Shown in pieces: positions 46,501-57,084 of a stretch of 64,000 nt of DNA. The DNA is taken from positions 8,221 through 72,220 of the forward strand of contig BRXX01000166.1 in NCBI GenBank assembly GCA_030267905.1, written 5' to 3'. The position numbers were made by a program, and so were the translations under genes. The number at the start of each line of letters is the position of its first letter. Position 1 is the stretch's first letter. The notes under the pieces were generated by a model. That model was given only the letters and a program-made list of their open reading frames with translations, was not told where the DNA came from and did not search any database. This DNA is from Triparma verrucosa (taxonomy: Eukaryota > Sar > Bolidophyceae > Parmales > Triparmaceae).

Positions 46501-49243
46501 ACCCATTCCCACATGTGTAGGTGCGTTCCGTTACCGAAGACCTCCTCATTCTGCGACGAGCGAAGCGAGTTGCAAAAGGTTGGGGCGTCCACGACATTAG
46601 AATCGGCAAAGAAGTCGGCAGCAGTCTCCGTTAAGTACGGAAGTATAGGCGGTGTACGTCGATATCCAGTACATTTGCCTTCTCAACTCCGCTTCGCTCC
46701 TCGCAGCATCTCACCTTCAAGTTAGCGATCACCTTCTGGTTGCCACTCACGAGAGCCGTGTCGAGGTCATGGATTGAGAAACGGACAGGGATAGAAGTTT
46801 GAACTCCGTCTGAATCCCAAGTAGCAAAATGCTCGCCGCCACTTGGGGACAAGATATTGATGCGTTGGTGCGAAGGAGCTTCGTCAGAGGCGCCCGAGGA
46901 AAGTTTTCGACCTGTAGAGTCAGGCAAGTTCTCGTTAAATCTAATCGACAGCTCAGGTTCAATCTGAACGTAGGACTTGGCTGCTAAACCCTCGATCTCT
47001 GCACCCTTAAGCCAACCTAATGAAACATCAAATGAGCCGAGACTCAAATCGAAATCAACCCTAAAATAAGGTTTGGCGATAAGGTCGAAAGACAAAGGCT
47101 CTGACCCAGACTTGTAGCTATGTTCGCTGGAGTAAGAAAAAGGCGTGCGTTCATTGTAACTGTTCCAATTGCCCTCCTTCGTGGCACGGAATCCAAGATG
47201 AAGGTCGGCGTGACTATTGGCTTGAAAGGTCGCAGAAAAACATTCTCCGCCTCCACAGGCACAGCACGCTTCAGACGCTTTCTTTCCATCCGTTCCCGTA
47301 AGGTAATTCTTGTTCGCACACCAGCCATGGTTCGAAGCATAACTGTGCAACGCATAGTCCTCGCAAGTGTTGCCTTGGCTGTCCTGCCAATAAGTCGGCA
47401 CATCCTTGCCACCGCCTCCTTGCATTCCTTCAATTGACGCCCCAATTCCGATACTTGGGGACATTCCAAAATGAATCAGACCTCCAGCAAAACTGGCGAG
47501 CGAATAGGTGTCATGGGCCCCCTTTTTTTTTCGACAGAACGGTGATCTCCCTGTAAAAGCCCTGATAGGGTTGAAGTAGCGACTTTTGGCTGGTGTATCA
47601 TAGCACTTTGTTCCAGGCCAGCTCATGATCTCCACGGATGGTAGATCAAAGTCAACGTTGTCGAACGGCGGGTTCACCGCAAGGTTCATGTTCATGCTTG
47701 ACTGCCCTCCAACGCCAACCTCATACTTGTCGTTTAGCGGTTTGCAGTAGGGTTTAGGTATGGTTAATTCTTTGCACCTCCACCCAGTGCACCTCCCATC
47801 AACGCACCCCCAACCCATACATTTCTTCACCCCCTTGAATCCGCATTCAGAATCTAGGTCGAGTTCAACCTTGACATAACCGCCAAGGTATCCCCAGCAG
47901 TCAACGCACGAGACACCACGCCCCAAAGGCAAAGGGCTCTCATCGGCACCGTTAGGCATGGGTTTATTTTCATTTGCATTGAACTCAAAGGCCGAAAAGT
48001 CTTGCGACATCAACCAGAGACGTCTAGTGTGGTCGTCACAATCTCCTTGGTCGAAGTCGTATTCCTCGCAGTTCAGGTTGTAGCCGAATTTTCCTTCATC
48101 GCACTCGCCGTCTGCGAGGAAAAACTCAAAGACGGAAGGCGGCATGCAGTTCCCGTCGCAGTCGCGCCGGTCGCAGACGAAATCCTCAATCGGATTGAAG
48201 TTCTCGTCGAAATTTCCATCAAGGCGTTTTTGTTGTCGGCGTTTGATTTCAGCAGTCGTTGACGCATTGATATCCATACGGAAATTTGACGTCTCAAAAC
48301 CATGCTTGGCTTCCATCTCAGATGCCATATACCAGCACCAAGTGCTGTCGTTAGGCACAGGCACGACGCGCGTGATCGTATGCGAGATCTTTAAGCCATG
48401 GTCGTTTTGCATAAGGACTCTACGCGGAGGCCCGCCTTGGACGAGGTCGTCCCAGGAGGCATCGGACGTGCCAATGAGCATGGAACCGACTTTGACACCA
48501 GCATCAGACATTCCCTCACAGGGACCTTCGATCACTAGGGTGACGGCATCATCAACCTCATCGGTGAGATCGACTTCGAGCTCCTCCAAGTCAACATTCT
48601 CGAGTCCGAAGCGCTCCAGGTGGTAGAGTTGTAGAGGTTCCACGGACCTGATTTGGTCATGGACAAGGTCGGCATCGATGACGTTCGAGCGAGGATGAGC
48701 GTAGTACTCGACGAAGTAGTCACCTTGGTCGGTATGACTCCAAATACTGTTGTAAAAGGACTGCCCCGACTTCACACTTCTAATCAGGTCCCTCGGGGGA
48801 ACATGAAAATCACGCACAGCATGGTGCGAAGGATGAAGAGGTTGCCTAATCTCCTTACTGGCACTTGTGGAAATGAAGATGGCCAGGAGCAAGATAGACG
48901 CCAGAAACTGACCCTTCGAAGGGAAAGAGCGAGGGTGGAAAGCGTTAGTATGGTATTTATTGCAAGTTTTGTATTAGTAAGGAGACGGGCATCAGGGAGG
49001 GGGTTGAGATAGTGCGAAAAAAGTCTTCTTCACTTCTCCCATGACAAATCAACTCATCAGGCGCCTAAGATCATGACGTTCTGACTTGTTAAGGTTCTCT
49101 AAAAACTAGTACCAACAACTACGGAGCCCAAAAAAAGGATTCAAAGGTGAATTCTCGGATCTTTTTTGCCGTGTCAGGACAAAGGGGGTTGCCTTTCCCG
49201 CGGATGAAGAGAACGTAGATGGGCTTACCATGCTTAGTAGCAT
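40506..49243 (-). CDS. Giant LNR-repeat type I membrane protein (~2,751 residues)
   Basis: Exons 49243-49229 (15 nt, MLLSM), 48910-46715 and 46550-40506, all phase 0. The micro-exon plus exon 2 create a signal peptide (MLLSMGQFLASILLLAIFIS). The extracellular part holds many Lin-12/Notch-type repeats of the form WVGDGxCDxG...NC...DGGDC (first at FLADGECDEGKFGYNLNC), and five beta modules marked by DS(F/Y)GDGWNG. A transmembrane helix (TIFIIGGAAGGGLLVVAAIA) lies near 2680-2704, followed by a basic 47-residue cytosolic tail (RRQKQARAEE). All motifs suggest a Ca2+-binding, disulfide-rich cell-surface protein; ligand or role unknown. The micro-exon start is inferred; the rest is directly open. 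Two modules are an almost identical 333 bp tandem duplication. Confidence 0.85.
43994..44627 (-). repeat. 333 bp tandem duplication inside the LNR gene
   Basis: Two copies, offset by exactly 333 bp (111 codons), encode the same GDGWNG module with almost no nucleotide differences. A third, diverged module lies next to them. Confidence 0.9.
46551..46714 (-). repeat. Introner-like intron with terminal inverted repeats
   Basis: A 164 bp intron of the LNR gene. CTGCGACGAGCGAAGCGAGT at 46551 and its inverted partner at 46684-46706 match over about 21 of 23 positions, one ending exactly at the acceptor and the other 8 nt inside the donor. This is the clearest transposon-like end pair in the window. 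Confidence 0.75.
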
Positions 49244-49571
49244 CGTTTCCGACTCAGAAGTTTGTACTTTCGTTCACTTTATACGCTTGACAAAAATCTG
49301 GGTTTTATTGCTTTTAGCTTTTGGCGCCCGTACTGCCCTTTTTTCACTTCTGCTCTCTGCTGCTCTCTGCTGCTGTGAAAACATGAGGGCAAAAAAAAAA
49401 GAGCAAAGAAAACTCTCTGTAAAACATATTGAAGGGCCCCGCTGTAGCCCATCTTTAAATAGCCTTCCACAAGGGGAGATAGTTTTTAACTATAATCATC
49501 CGTTCGGAACAAGTACCTCCTAATTTTGTGATTCTGCTCCGCTCTGAACCGCCGGCACCTTCTCATAAATC
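49244..49571. promoter_or_regulatory. Divergent region between LNR and DUF285 genes
   Basis: 328 bp between the two start codons. Short CTCTGCTGCT repeats near 49350 and an A10 run near 49390. Presumed shared promoter of two surface-protein genes. Confidence 0.4.
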
Positions 49572-52421
49572 ATGGGATTTTTGAGCACAGCGTTGTCGGG
49601 CTTAGTTTTCACAATCTTATTCCCGCTCTCGGCTGCGTTCTCGCCCGCGAGTAGGGGCGAGCTCAAGGCTGCGGTGAATAAGTGGGTGGAAAATAGGACT
49701 GAGGCACTGATAACATGGGGACCAATAGGGCAGTGGGATGTTTCGAACGTGGACGATATGAGTAAGATGTTTTGCGGGAGCGATCAATGGTGTAGCTGTG
49801 GTGATCTTTGCGAGCACTTCCAAGCGTTCGACGACGATATATCCGGTTGGGACGTCTCGAAGGTGACGTCCATGGAGTTTATGTTCTCATATGCTGAGGC
49901 CTATAACCAGGGTCTGTCGGGCTTCAACACCTCCTCCGTCACTACCATGAAGGACATGTTCTATGGCGCCAGTTCGTTCAATCAGGGTCTGCCGAGCTTC
50001 GACACCTCCTCGGTCACTGATATGCAGTACATGTTCCAAAATGCAAGGTCCTATAATCAGGATCTTTTGAGCTTCAATACCTCCTCGGTGACTTCCATGC
50101 ACTACATGTTTCATGGTGCCAGTTCGTTCAACCAAGGTCTGTCGAGCTTCGACACCTCCTCGGTCACTAATATGGGGGGCATGCTCGCATATGCTAGGAG
50201 CTTTAACCAGGATCTCTCGACCTTTCCAATACCCGCCGAAACTAATACAGAAGAAATGTTCCTCAACACCTGCATGATGGAAGCCAAGAACTTGCCAAAA
50301 ACTCTCACAATTGTTTCATCTGGTTTAATATCATGCACCCTCTGCACAAATTGTCCCCGCGAGGGCGGAGAGTGCCTCAACGGCTTTAAAAGAGCGGACT
50401 CCCTCACCTGCGACATCTGCCCCGCCGGCGCAACCAACATGATTAATTCGTGCATGACTTGTCCTTCCGACCCCCTTCTCTCTTACCTTCTCTCATTCCT
50501 CGCCTTCGTCTTTCTGGCTCTCGCGATGGCTCTCCTCTACACTCTCCGAAATAATAGATACGTGCAGGCCATCATACCGCAGGCTAACGTGACCAACCTG
50601 ATAAGGACCAAGCAAATCACAGCCGCCATGCAGGTTTTATCAGTCTTCGTCATCCTTTCGAGCAGCCTCTCGGACTGGTTCACAGCTATTGCCACCATAC
50701 TCTCCACAATCTCCATGCCAATCGAGGTGAAACCCATCTGCCAGGACTGGTATGAGGCGACCATGCGAAGCTATTACCACTTCATGGGTGGGTGGTTTGC
50801 CTTTGTTGGCGTCTACGCTGTAATATTCTTCCTTCGATACGCTCACAAGCTCAGACGGTGGGAGATCGCGACGCTCGTGAATTGCCAGAAGCTCGCAGCT
50901 ATCCTCATGCTTCAGGCTCCCATCATCATCCTTCCTCTGACGCTCGAGCCTGAGAGGGTGTTGGCGAACGTTGACTGGGACAGAGACGACATGCAAGAAT
51001 CAATTATATCTCTTGTACAAGCGCTGCTACCCTCGGTCCTTTCATTTCTGGTCCTCTCTATAATCCTCTACGTCACGATCCGTCGCAGCTCTCAAAACTT
51101 CAAGAGAATCCGAGCCAAATTACTCGACGCTGATACGATCACAACCGAAGAGACAATCGAGGACATCGAACTTCAGGGACCGTTCTACTCGGCCTTCTGC
51201 CTTCAGTACACGCCACAAATGTACAATCACGAGGAGAAGGCCTTCGTGAGAAAGTTCCTCTGGATCGCTGGAATGAAGGCGGTACAATTTGTGGCGGTCC
51301 TGCTCGCAAACCTAGGCGCAATTGAGAATTTAGCCTGTGCAAAAACGGCAGCGTGCTCCACCGTTCTGGTGGCCACGAATCTCTGGTACATCCGCCACCT
51401 CCTCAGGCGCCCCTACGCCTCTCACCGTCCTTCAAGTACGATGGGAGACCCAATGAACGACGCAGAGCTGCTCACCACGAGGACCGTGTCCATGGCGGCA
51501 ACCCTAGTAAGTCTCCGAGACACCCTCGCCACGAGCTCAATTACTGGCGGCAGCTTTGCAAGCTGGTTCACTACCAATAACTGGTTGATGGACATTCTCT
51601 GCGCATTCCTTCTGGTCTTCGTGGTGCTTTCGAACATTCGTCTCTTCAGTGGACTCGACAATGATTTCATAAGAGCTACGTCCAGAATTCTGAACAGCGT
51701 CAGATCATCGTCTATGAGGGACTCTGAGTCCTCGATAGTAGCATTAGATGAGGATGAGACAAGGAGCAGAAGTCACACTGGAGCGAACGAAGTATATCAC
51801 GACCCAATTAACAAAATGTTGGACGAAGAATCATACCGCAGGATCATCAGCATTCAACGTGACCTGCGAATCGACCTAATGCCAACAACAGAGCAAAATC
51901 GCTGGGTCGATACTGAAAATCGTTCGACTGCCCGCCGTAAAATTTCAGAAGGGCTGGTGATTTTCGCCCTGGCTGTCTTTCTGGTCGTGGGCATTGCTAT
52001 CATTCCTCAGAGAAAGCACTTTTCGGTCCTCCTACGAACAACATATTCTTGGGTCCTGGCGCTGCTCCCCTCCCTCCTTTACTTTGTCATGGAGTTCCTT
52101 GTCTGGCGGTCAAAGCAAAGCTGGACCAACGCTACCGTCTCTTCAACTCCTAACGAGAGAGAAGCCGAACCTCCCACCGACGAGGAAAATCCACCCGCGG
52201 AAATAGTATCCTCTCCTGTCCACAACGCCCCCAATGACGACGGCGATAACGAAGCCAACAACAGTGACGATGGCGACAACACGACAGGAATAGAACTCCC
52301 TGAAAACCATATACAAGCCCCAGCACCGCAACGAAATCCGTCAATGATAAGGACCCCATCATCGCGCCCACCAATCCCCGTCCGCACCCTCGCTGCAAAA
52401 TTCGAAGAGGCCACTCTCTAA
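49572..52421 (+). CDS. DUF285 (BspA-like) repeat protein with ~9 membrane spans
   Basis: Single exon, 949 residues. A signal peptide (MGFLSTALSGLVFTILFPLSAAF) is followed by five DUF285 repeats of the form WDVSxVxxMxxMFxxAxxFNQ (for example FDTSSVTDMQYMFQNA), then a Cys-rich segment (CTLCTNCPREGGECLNG, CDICPAG) and a membrane half: LLSYLLSFLAFVFLALAMAL, ITAAMQVLSVFVILSSSL, GGWFAFVGVYAVIFFL, LAAILMLQAPIIILPL, LLPSVLSFLVLSIILYV, MKAVQFVAVLLANLG, ILCAFLLVFVVLSNI, LVIFALAVFLVVGIAI, WVLALLPSLLYFVMEF. The tail is acidic and Pro-rich. The layout suggests a surface sensor or channel-like protein, but no known transporter motif was found. Lies 36 bp from the next gene's stop. Confidence 0.85.
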   Translation: MGFLSTALSGLVFTILFPLSAAFSPASRGELKAAVNKWVENRTEALITWGPIGQWDVSNVDDMSKMFCGSDQWCSCGDLCEHFQAFDDDISGWDVSKVTSMEFMFSYAEAYNQGLSGFNTSSVTTMKDMFYGASSFNQGLPSFDTSSVTDMQYMFQNARSYNQDLLSFNTSSVTSMHYMFHGASSFNQGLSSFDTSSVTNMGGMLAYARSFNQDLSTFPIPAETNTEEMFLNTCMMEAKNLPKTLTIVSSGLISCTLCTNCPREGGECLNGFKRADSLTCDICPAGATNMINSCMTCPSDPLLSYLLSFLAFVFLALAMALLYTLRNNRYVQAIIPQANVTNLIRTKQITAAMQVLSVFVILSSSLSDWFTAIATILSTISMPIEVKPICQDWYEATMRSYYHFMGGWFAFVGVYAVIFFLRYAHKLRRWEIATLVNCQKLAAILMLQAPIIILPLTLEPERVLANVDWDRDDMQESIISLVQALLPSVLSFLVLSIILYVTIRRSSQNFKRIRAKLLDADTITTEETIEDIELQGPFYSAFCLQYTPQMYNHEEKAFVRKFLWIAGMKAVQFVAVLLANLGAIENLACAKTAACSTVLVATNLWYIRHLLRRPYASHRPSSTMGDPMNDAELLTTRTVSMAATLVSLRDTLATSSITGGSFASWFTTNNWLMDILCAFLLVFVVLSNIRLFSGLDNDFIRATSRILNSVRSSSMRDSESSIVALDEDETRSRSHTGANEVYHDPINKMLDEESYRRIISIQRDLRIDLMPTTEQNRWVDTENRSTARRKISEGLVIFALAVFLVVGIAIIPQRKHFSVLLRTTYSWVLALLPSLLYFVMEFLVWRSKQSWTNATVSSTPNEREAEPPTDEENPPAEIVSSPVHNAPNDDGDNEANNSDDGDNTTGIELPENHIQAPAPQRNPSMIRTPSSRPPIPVRTLAAKFEEATL

Positions 52422-52457
52422 CAAAAGTAAAATAGGAGACAAAAACATACTGTTTTA

Positions 52458-53683
52458 TTAGCAATAATTATCAAGTTTGACGAAGTCTTCAAAATAACAC
52501 ATGTCCTCGATGGGCTCGTCCATTTGCATTTCATTCTTGTTTTCACTGCAAATGCTACGTGTGCTATTTCCGTATATTAAATCGAAATAGTAGTCGCCTT
52601 GGCTTTCTCCGTTGAGATATATGTGGAACCAGGCGGCGGTGTATAGTGCCCAGATTGGACCTGTTCCTTTGATGTGCGAGACGCCGGCCATGGAAGCGAA
52701 GATTTTATTCGTAGATGAAGCGGCGTCGTAATTCATCTTGGCCGAGCCAGCTGGCTCAGTCGTGTCTAGCTCTGACGTGAAGACCGCGAGCGGGGTTTTC
52801 GTTATCGCTGATGCGCGGTCGCAGGTGCCATGGCGCCAATCTTTGTGCGGCCCGATGCATGGGTCGGGGTGAAGTGCCACGGCTGCTGCTATACAGCTTC
52901 CGTTTATGTAAGTATAATCCAACCCTGACGGCCCTTCGGACGCTGCGGCAGCAGCTTGGATGCTTGTCCTGCCCCCTGTCGACTGCCCAAATACTCCCAT
53001 TGGAAGTTCTCTATTAATTCTTGACAGCACTCTGCTTTCCGGTGAGTCGTTGCCTGAGTCTGAGGGCGGAGATGCAGCCCAGACCAGAGTGCGAGCCTGG
53101 TCCCGCCACTGGAAATTTGGGCCTCCGTCATGAGATAAGGTGCCGCAGTCCCAAGGCCAAAAGCAGCTCTTGTGAGCGAGTACTACGAATCCATGCGACG
53201 CCACCATCCGCAGTATGCCCGAGAAAGCCCAGTGGAGCAGGAAACCCCCGCCACCATCACCGTGACTGAAGGCAAGCGCTGGAAACGTTCCGTTGTGATC
53301 TGGGTAAAACGCCCACGCATCTTGATCACCACTCTCTGCGACGAGTTAGAAACGCTATGTACGTCGATATTCAGTATTCACTTCTTCTCACCTTTATACA
53401 TGCCACCCACATGTACCAACATCTCGGTAGTCTTGTAAGGGCCATGCGCCCACTCCGGCACTGGGATCGGATTCTCTATCGGAAGGTACGCAATGAAGAT
53501 GAAGGCCAATCCGAACGCAACAACTGGCAAGAAGAATACGAGAAGTAGAAAGCAGCAACACTTGCGACCCCGACTCCATCTGTTACAGCAACAGGATGTT
53601 GTCGGTTCCTCGTCGTTGTCAACCAGAATCAGCCTCACACTGTCGCCCGACTCTCTGCTCGCCAGTTCAAGGGAATCTGCCAT
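52458..53683 (-). CDS. Membrane-anchored alpha/beta hydrolase (PETase/chlorophyllase-like fold)
   Basis: Exons 53683-53392 and 53335-52458; the 56 bp intron ends TTCTAACTCGTCGCAG. The N-terminus is cytosolic (MADSLELASRES), then a Cys-rich stretch (TTSCCCNRW, RKCCCFLLLVFF) and one membrane helix, so type II topology. Hydrolase signs: oxyanion loop FSHGDGGGG, nucleophile elbow GVFGQSTGGR (GxSxG), an acid in SELDTTEP and a late His in GVSHIKG, in the order of the dienelactone/cutinase-like family. Substrate unknown; ester hydrolysis outside or in the lumen is likely. The Cys cluster before the helix may be palmitoylated. Confidence 0.82.
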
Positions 53684-53796
53684 GCTGAACGTGACGGATT
53701 CTGCAAAGGAACCCCAAACCCCTACAGCTATTTTTCTGGAAATTATATTCACACTGCCAGTCCTTTAACGCCCAACTCTGACCTCCTTGGCTAATC

Positions 53797-55458
53797 ATGC
53801 GACGCAACAACAACATCCATGATATCTTGCGGGACGTGATTGCCATCAAGTTCATCATGGACATGCTGGGAATCAATATAAACAACCGCAATGACCCCTA
53901 TAACAGGGACAATGGGGCCGCCGCAATCCTCGACAAGATCCTGATCCTCGCTTTGGGTTCCGAGTTCCTCCAGGCCTTCGGGGAATTTCAAGCATTCCCT
54001 GTCACGAGCGTCTTGACCATCGCGATGATCTTTCTGCATTTCGAGTACAAGATTCGAGGGGCAGAAACCATCCCAAACAACAATTATAACAAGAACACAA
54101 TGCAGGTGAGCGGAGTGTAGAGGGAAAGCGGGGGAGAGACTTTGCGCTTTTAACATCGTGACCGACGATCCGCATTTTCTTTTTTTCGCAGGCGAACGCC
54201 ATCCTGAACGGAGAATACCATCGCATCTGGACATCGGTGCTGCTCCACGCGTCGAACACGCACCTTTTCTTGAACCTCATGGCCTTCAAAGATTTTGCCA
54301 CGGTGGAGCAAACGATGGGCAGCGTGGTGTACCTGGGCCTGCTCGCCCTCATCGTTGTCGGGGAGGCCATTTTTTTAATCATCATTTCGAAGAGGAGACT
54401 TCTGGGATCAACACCTTTCCAACACGGCCTCGGGTGAGAGCGAGGATGGGAGCGAGGCGAGGGGCGAAGCGACGAAGTGACTGCAGTATCTAACCCTTTA
54501 TTCATGCTCGATATTCCTCGTTCCGCCCGTCGCAGGTTCAGCGGCGTCATATTCGGACTCCTGTCGTACCGCAATCACTTCCGAAGCGGAATGACTTATC
54601 TTTCCATACCCATCAAGAACAACATGTACGGCTACTACTATCAAAATTACCTGACCCTTCCCGTTTCGGTGCCGGCCAAGTACGAGCACCTGTTCCAAAT
54701 CGCCATAGCCTACCTCGGCCTGGAGATGATGCCAAACCTTATGCGCCGCGAGAAGATTTCTCACGCTGGGCACGCAGCAGGAGGTGAGAAATGCGAGAAT
54801 TGACTTGATAATGACATGATAAATTCTCACAACAAACATCGCAGCCATGGCTGGTTACGTTGCAGTGGCCGTCAAGCTGCTCATGATTCGCCTCAAGGTT
54901 ATGCAAAAGGACCTCGCCTTCTACTTCTCCTTCGAGTCGTTCAGCGGCTGGGCTGGGGATGACGACAATTCAAAAGCCGACGAATGGTTGGCCGTGGTTC
55001 TTTTGCTCCTCGTCGCGTACGTAGCTTACAACAAGAACGACAGTAACGCTCACAGCGATGGCGATGGCGATGGCGATGGCGACGGGGAAGCTGCATCTCC
55101 AACGCGACACTCACCAGTCGATGTCCCCGCTGCTCCTGATGTTGTCGATTCGAGCCCCGAGAAGGACGCAGAAGCGAGGAGAAAGGCGCGAGAGGCCTCA
55201 CTTCGAAGACAGAAGGAAGCCAAGGTGCAAGCGAGGAACAAAAAATTCGGCATATCCTCCTCACCAACGCAGTCTTCCAATCGCGCGAGGGACTTTGGGA
55301 GTGGATCTACAGGCGGAGCGGTCTTAGGAGGGAACCAGAGAGACGCGGCCTCCGCTGCAGCTCAGAGGCAGGAGGAGAACGCGAAGAAAAATAAACCGAA
55401 GAAGCGGACTGGTGGGGGAGTTAGTGGGCTGTTGGATATGCGTGAGAATATTCATTAG
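53797..55458 (+). CDS. Rhomboid intramembrane protease with charged C-terminal tail
   Basis: Exons 53797-54104, 54192-54433, 54536-54781 and 54845-55458. Rhomboid marks: EYHRIWTSVLLHASNTHLFLNL (W-R and HxxxN region), the catalytic Ser in GFSGVIFGLLSY (GxSG), and the catalytic His in SHAGHAAGAMAGY. Introns split the GFSG motif and the His motif. A cytosolic tail of about 200 residues follows, with a (GD)5 tract, a Lys/Arg/Glu helix (EARRKAREASLRRQKEAK) and a Gly end. Rhomboids cut transmembrane helices; the RHBDD1/RBL-like order suggests an ER, Golgi or plastid-envelope site. Intron 2 carries GGGGCGAAGCGACGAAGTGA and CTGCAGTATCTAACCC. Confidence 0.9.
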
Positions 55459-55474
55459 AGTTTTAAGGGGTTGT

Positions 55475-55475
55475 G

Positions 55476-55509
<34 letters not shown>
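55475..55509. repeat. (GTAA)n microsatellite
   Basis: About eight 4 bp units just after the rhomboid stop codon. Confidence 0.9.
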
Positions 55510-55655
55510 CTGGGGGTTGGCAAAACGAAAACGAAAAACAATTAAGCAAGAGTGGGTAAACAGAAGAAACTATTTACGAGAAAATAAACGACAAACTCTT
55601 TTACATTCTATTCCACTCGCAAAACCAAAACCCCCCGAACGACGTAACGCGTAAT

Positions 55656-56980
55656 TTAATGACTTCCAGTCGCAGGCAATCCAAGCGCGACCTTAACGAC
55701 ATCATATATCATAAGCTGACTAGTAATAATACTAATAACGTGCGCAAGCCTCGCTCCCGTTCCCGTGAAGAAAGCGGGGAGGCCTCCGTCTTTGTTGATA
55801 GATTTGATTACGTCGATGAAGGAGAGACCGGTGCCGGCTGATTTGTACGTTTTTGTTAGGATCATGTCGCCGGGTTGAGAGCTTAGACAAGCGAGGATTG
55901 AAGCCATGAAAGCTGCACCGAAGGAGATGAGGAACTGAAACGTGGGAGGGAAGCGAAAAAAGCGAACGACGTTAGAACGTGTTGAACAAAAAAAGCGGCG
56001 AGTTTAACGTTTCAGCGTTTGATCTCACCTTCATCTCGCTACCCTCGAATCCGAACTTGGCTGCGAGAGCGTACAGGAGTCCAGCGAAGACGTCGAACGA
56101 CACCTGCTTCCCGAGGGTGTAAGGGACCTGCTTAGCGAGCATGGCAGCTAGGCCGTCGAAGGTCGACATTAGACCTTCTTCACGGATTAGCTTGGGGAGA
56201 CCGTCGAGGAGACCTTTGCCGAATTTAGGGTCGGAGACGAGACGGATGCGGGTCGACTCCATGGGGCAGAGGAGGACGGCGGCGACGGCACCTGCTACGA
56301 CGGAAGCGACGAGGAACGCGACGGCTTTGCTGTCGATTATCTTCTGACTGATGGGCTTGAGGGCTACGAGGAGCGAAGTACGAGGAGCGAAGCGACGAGT
56401 TAAAACGAATGGGGCGAAGGAACGGGGTGGCGCCGCCAGCGAGGAGTGTGGGGTGGGGCTTCTTCTCACCTTCGTAAACTCCGAACTTCATTGCACCCTC
56501 CACCCCGTACCCCACCACCGTCGGCCCGAGACCCGCGAGGAGGTACCCCGCCCCCTCCTCCTTCACCATCTCCTTCGCCGAGGCGAGCATGCTCTTGCCC
56601 TTGTACTTGGATGGGTCGGATTGGATCTTTGTTTTTACGACGTCTATGGGGGTTGTGATACCGTGGGAGCAGGCGGCGCAGACGCCTCCGGCGACGAAGT
56701 AACGGTAGTCTGGGACTGTGGGGGGTGTTAGAAGTGGTGGTGGTGGGGTTCAGTGAGATCTGAAATGCATTAATTCGTTTCGTGTCGGTTTCGTGTCGTT
56801 AAATGCAGGAATATGAGGTGACGTCGCAAAGTGGCAATACTGATGATGTAACCCTATTTATCCAATATCTACGAAAGCTACGAACGATATTATAATATTT
56901 ATGTGACACTCACGTTCAGCAACAGCAGCATGAGGGGCACTGAAGGCCACCAGGGCCACGAGAAGGCTTTTAATCTGCAT
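55656..56980 (-). CDS. SLC25A3: Mitochondrial-type phosphate carrier (SLC25A3) with a secretory-like leader
   Basis: Four exons from ATG 56980. The leader MQIKSLLVALVAFSAPHAAV looks like an ER signal peptide. The carrier follows: YRYFVAGGVCAACSHGITTPIDVVKTKIQSDP (first PxD..K signature), VASVVAGAVAAVLLCPMESTRIRLVSDP (second) and ACLSSQPGDMILTKTY (third), with DYRYF and GPTVVGYGVEGAMKFGVYE typical of phosphate carriers. It brings phosphate in with H+. The leader could mean a complex-plastid location rather than mitochondrion. The intron between GVYEG and LKPISQ ends with two CTTCGCTCCTCGTA blocks. Confidence 0.88.
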
Positions 56981-57084
56981 TTGAAGGGAAAAGTGAAAAA
57001 GTGATGGGTGATTCAAGTGATCCCGCTTCCAGGAATTAAAACCAAAATGGTAAAAGGGCACCACACGGACTGTTAGAACTCGGA

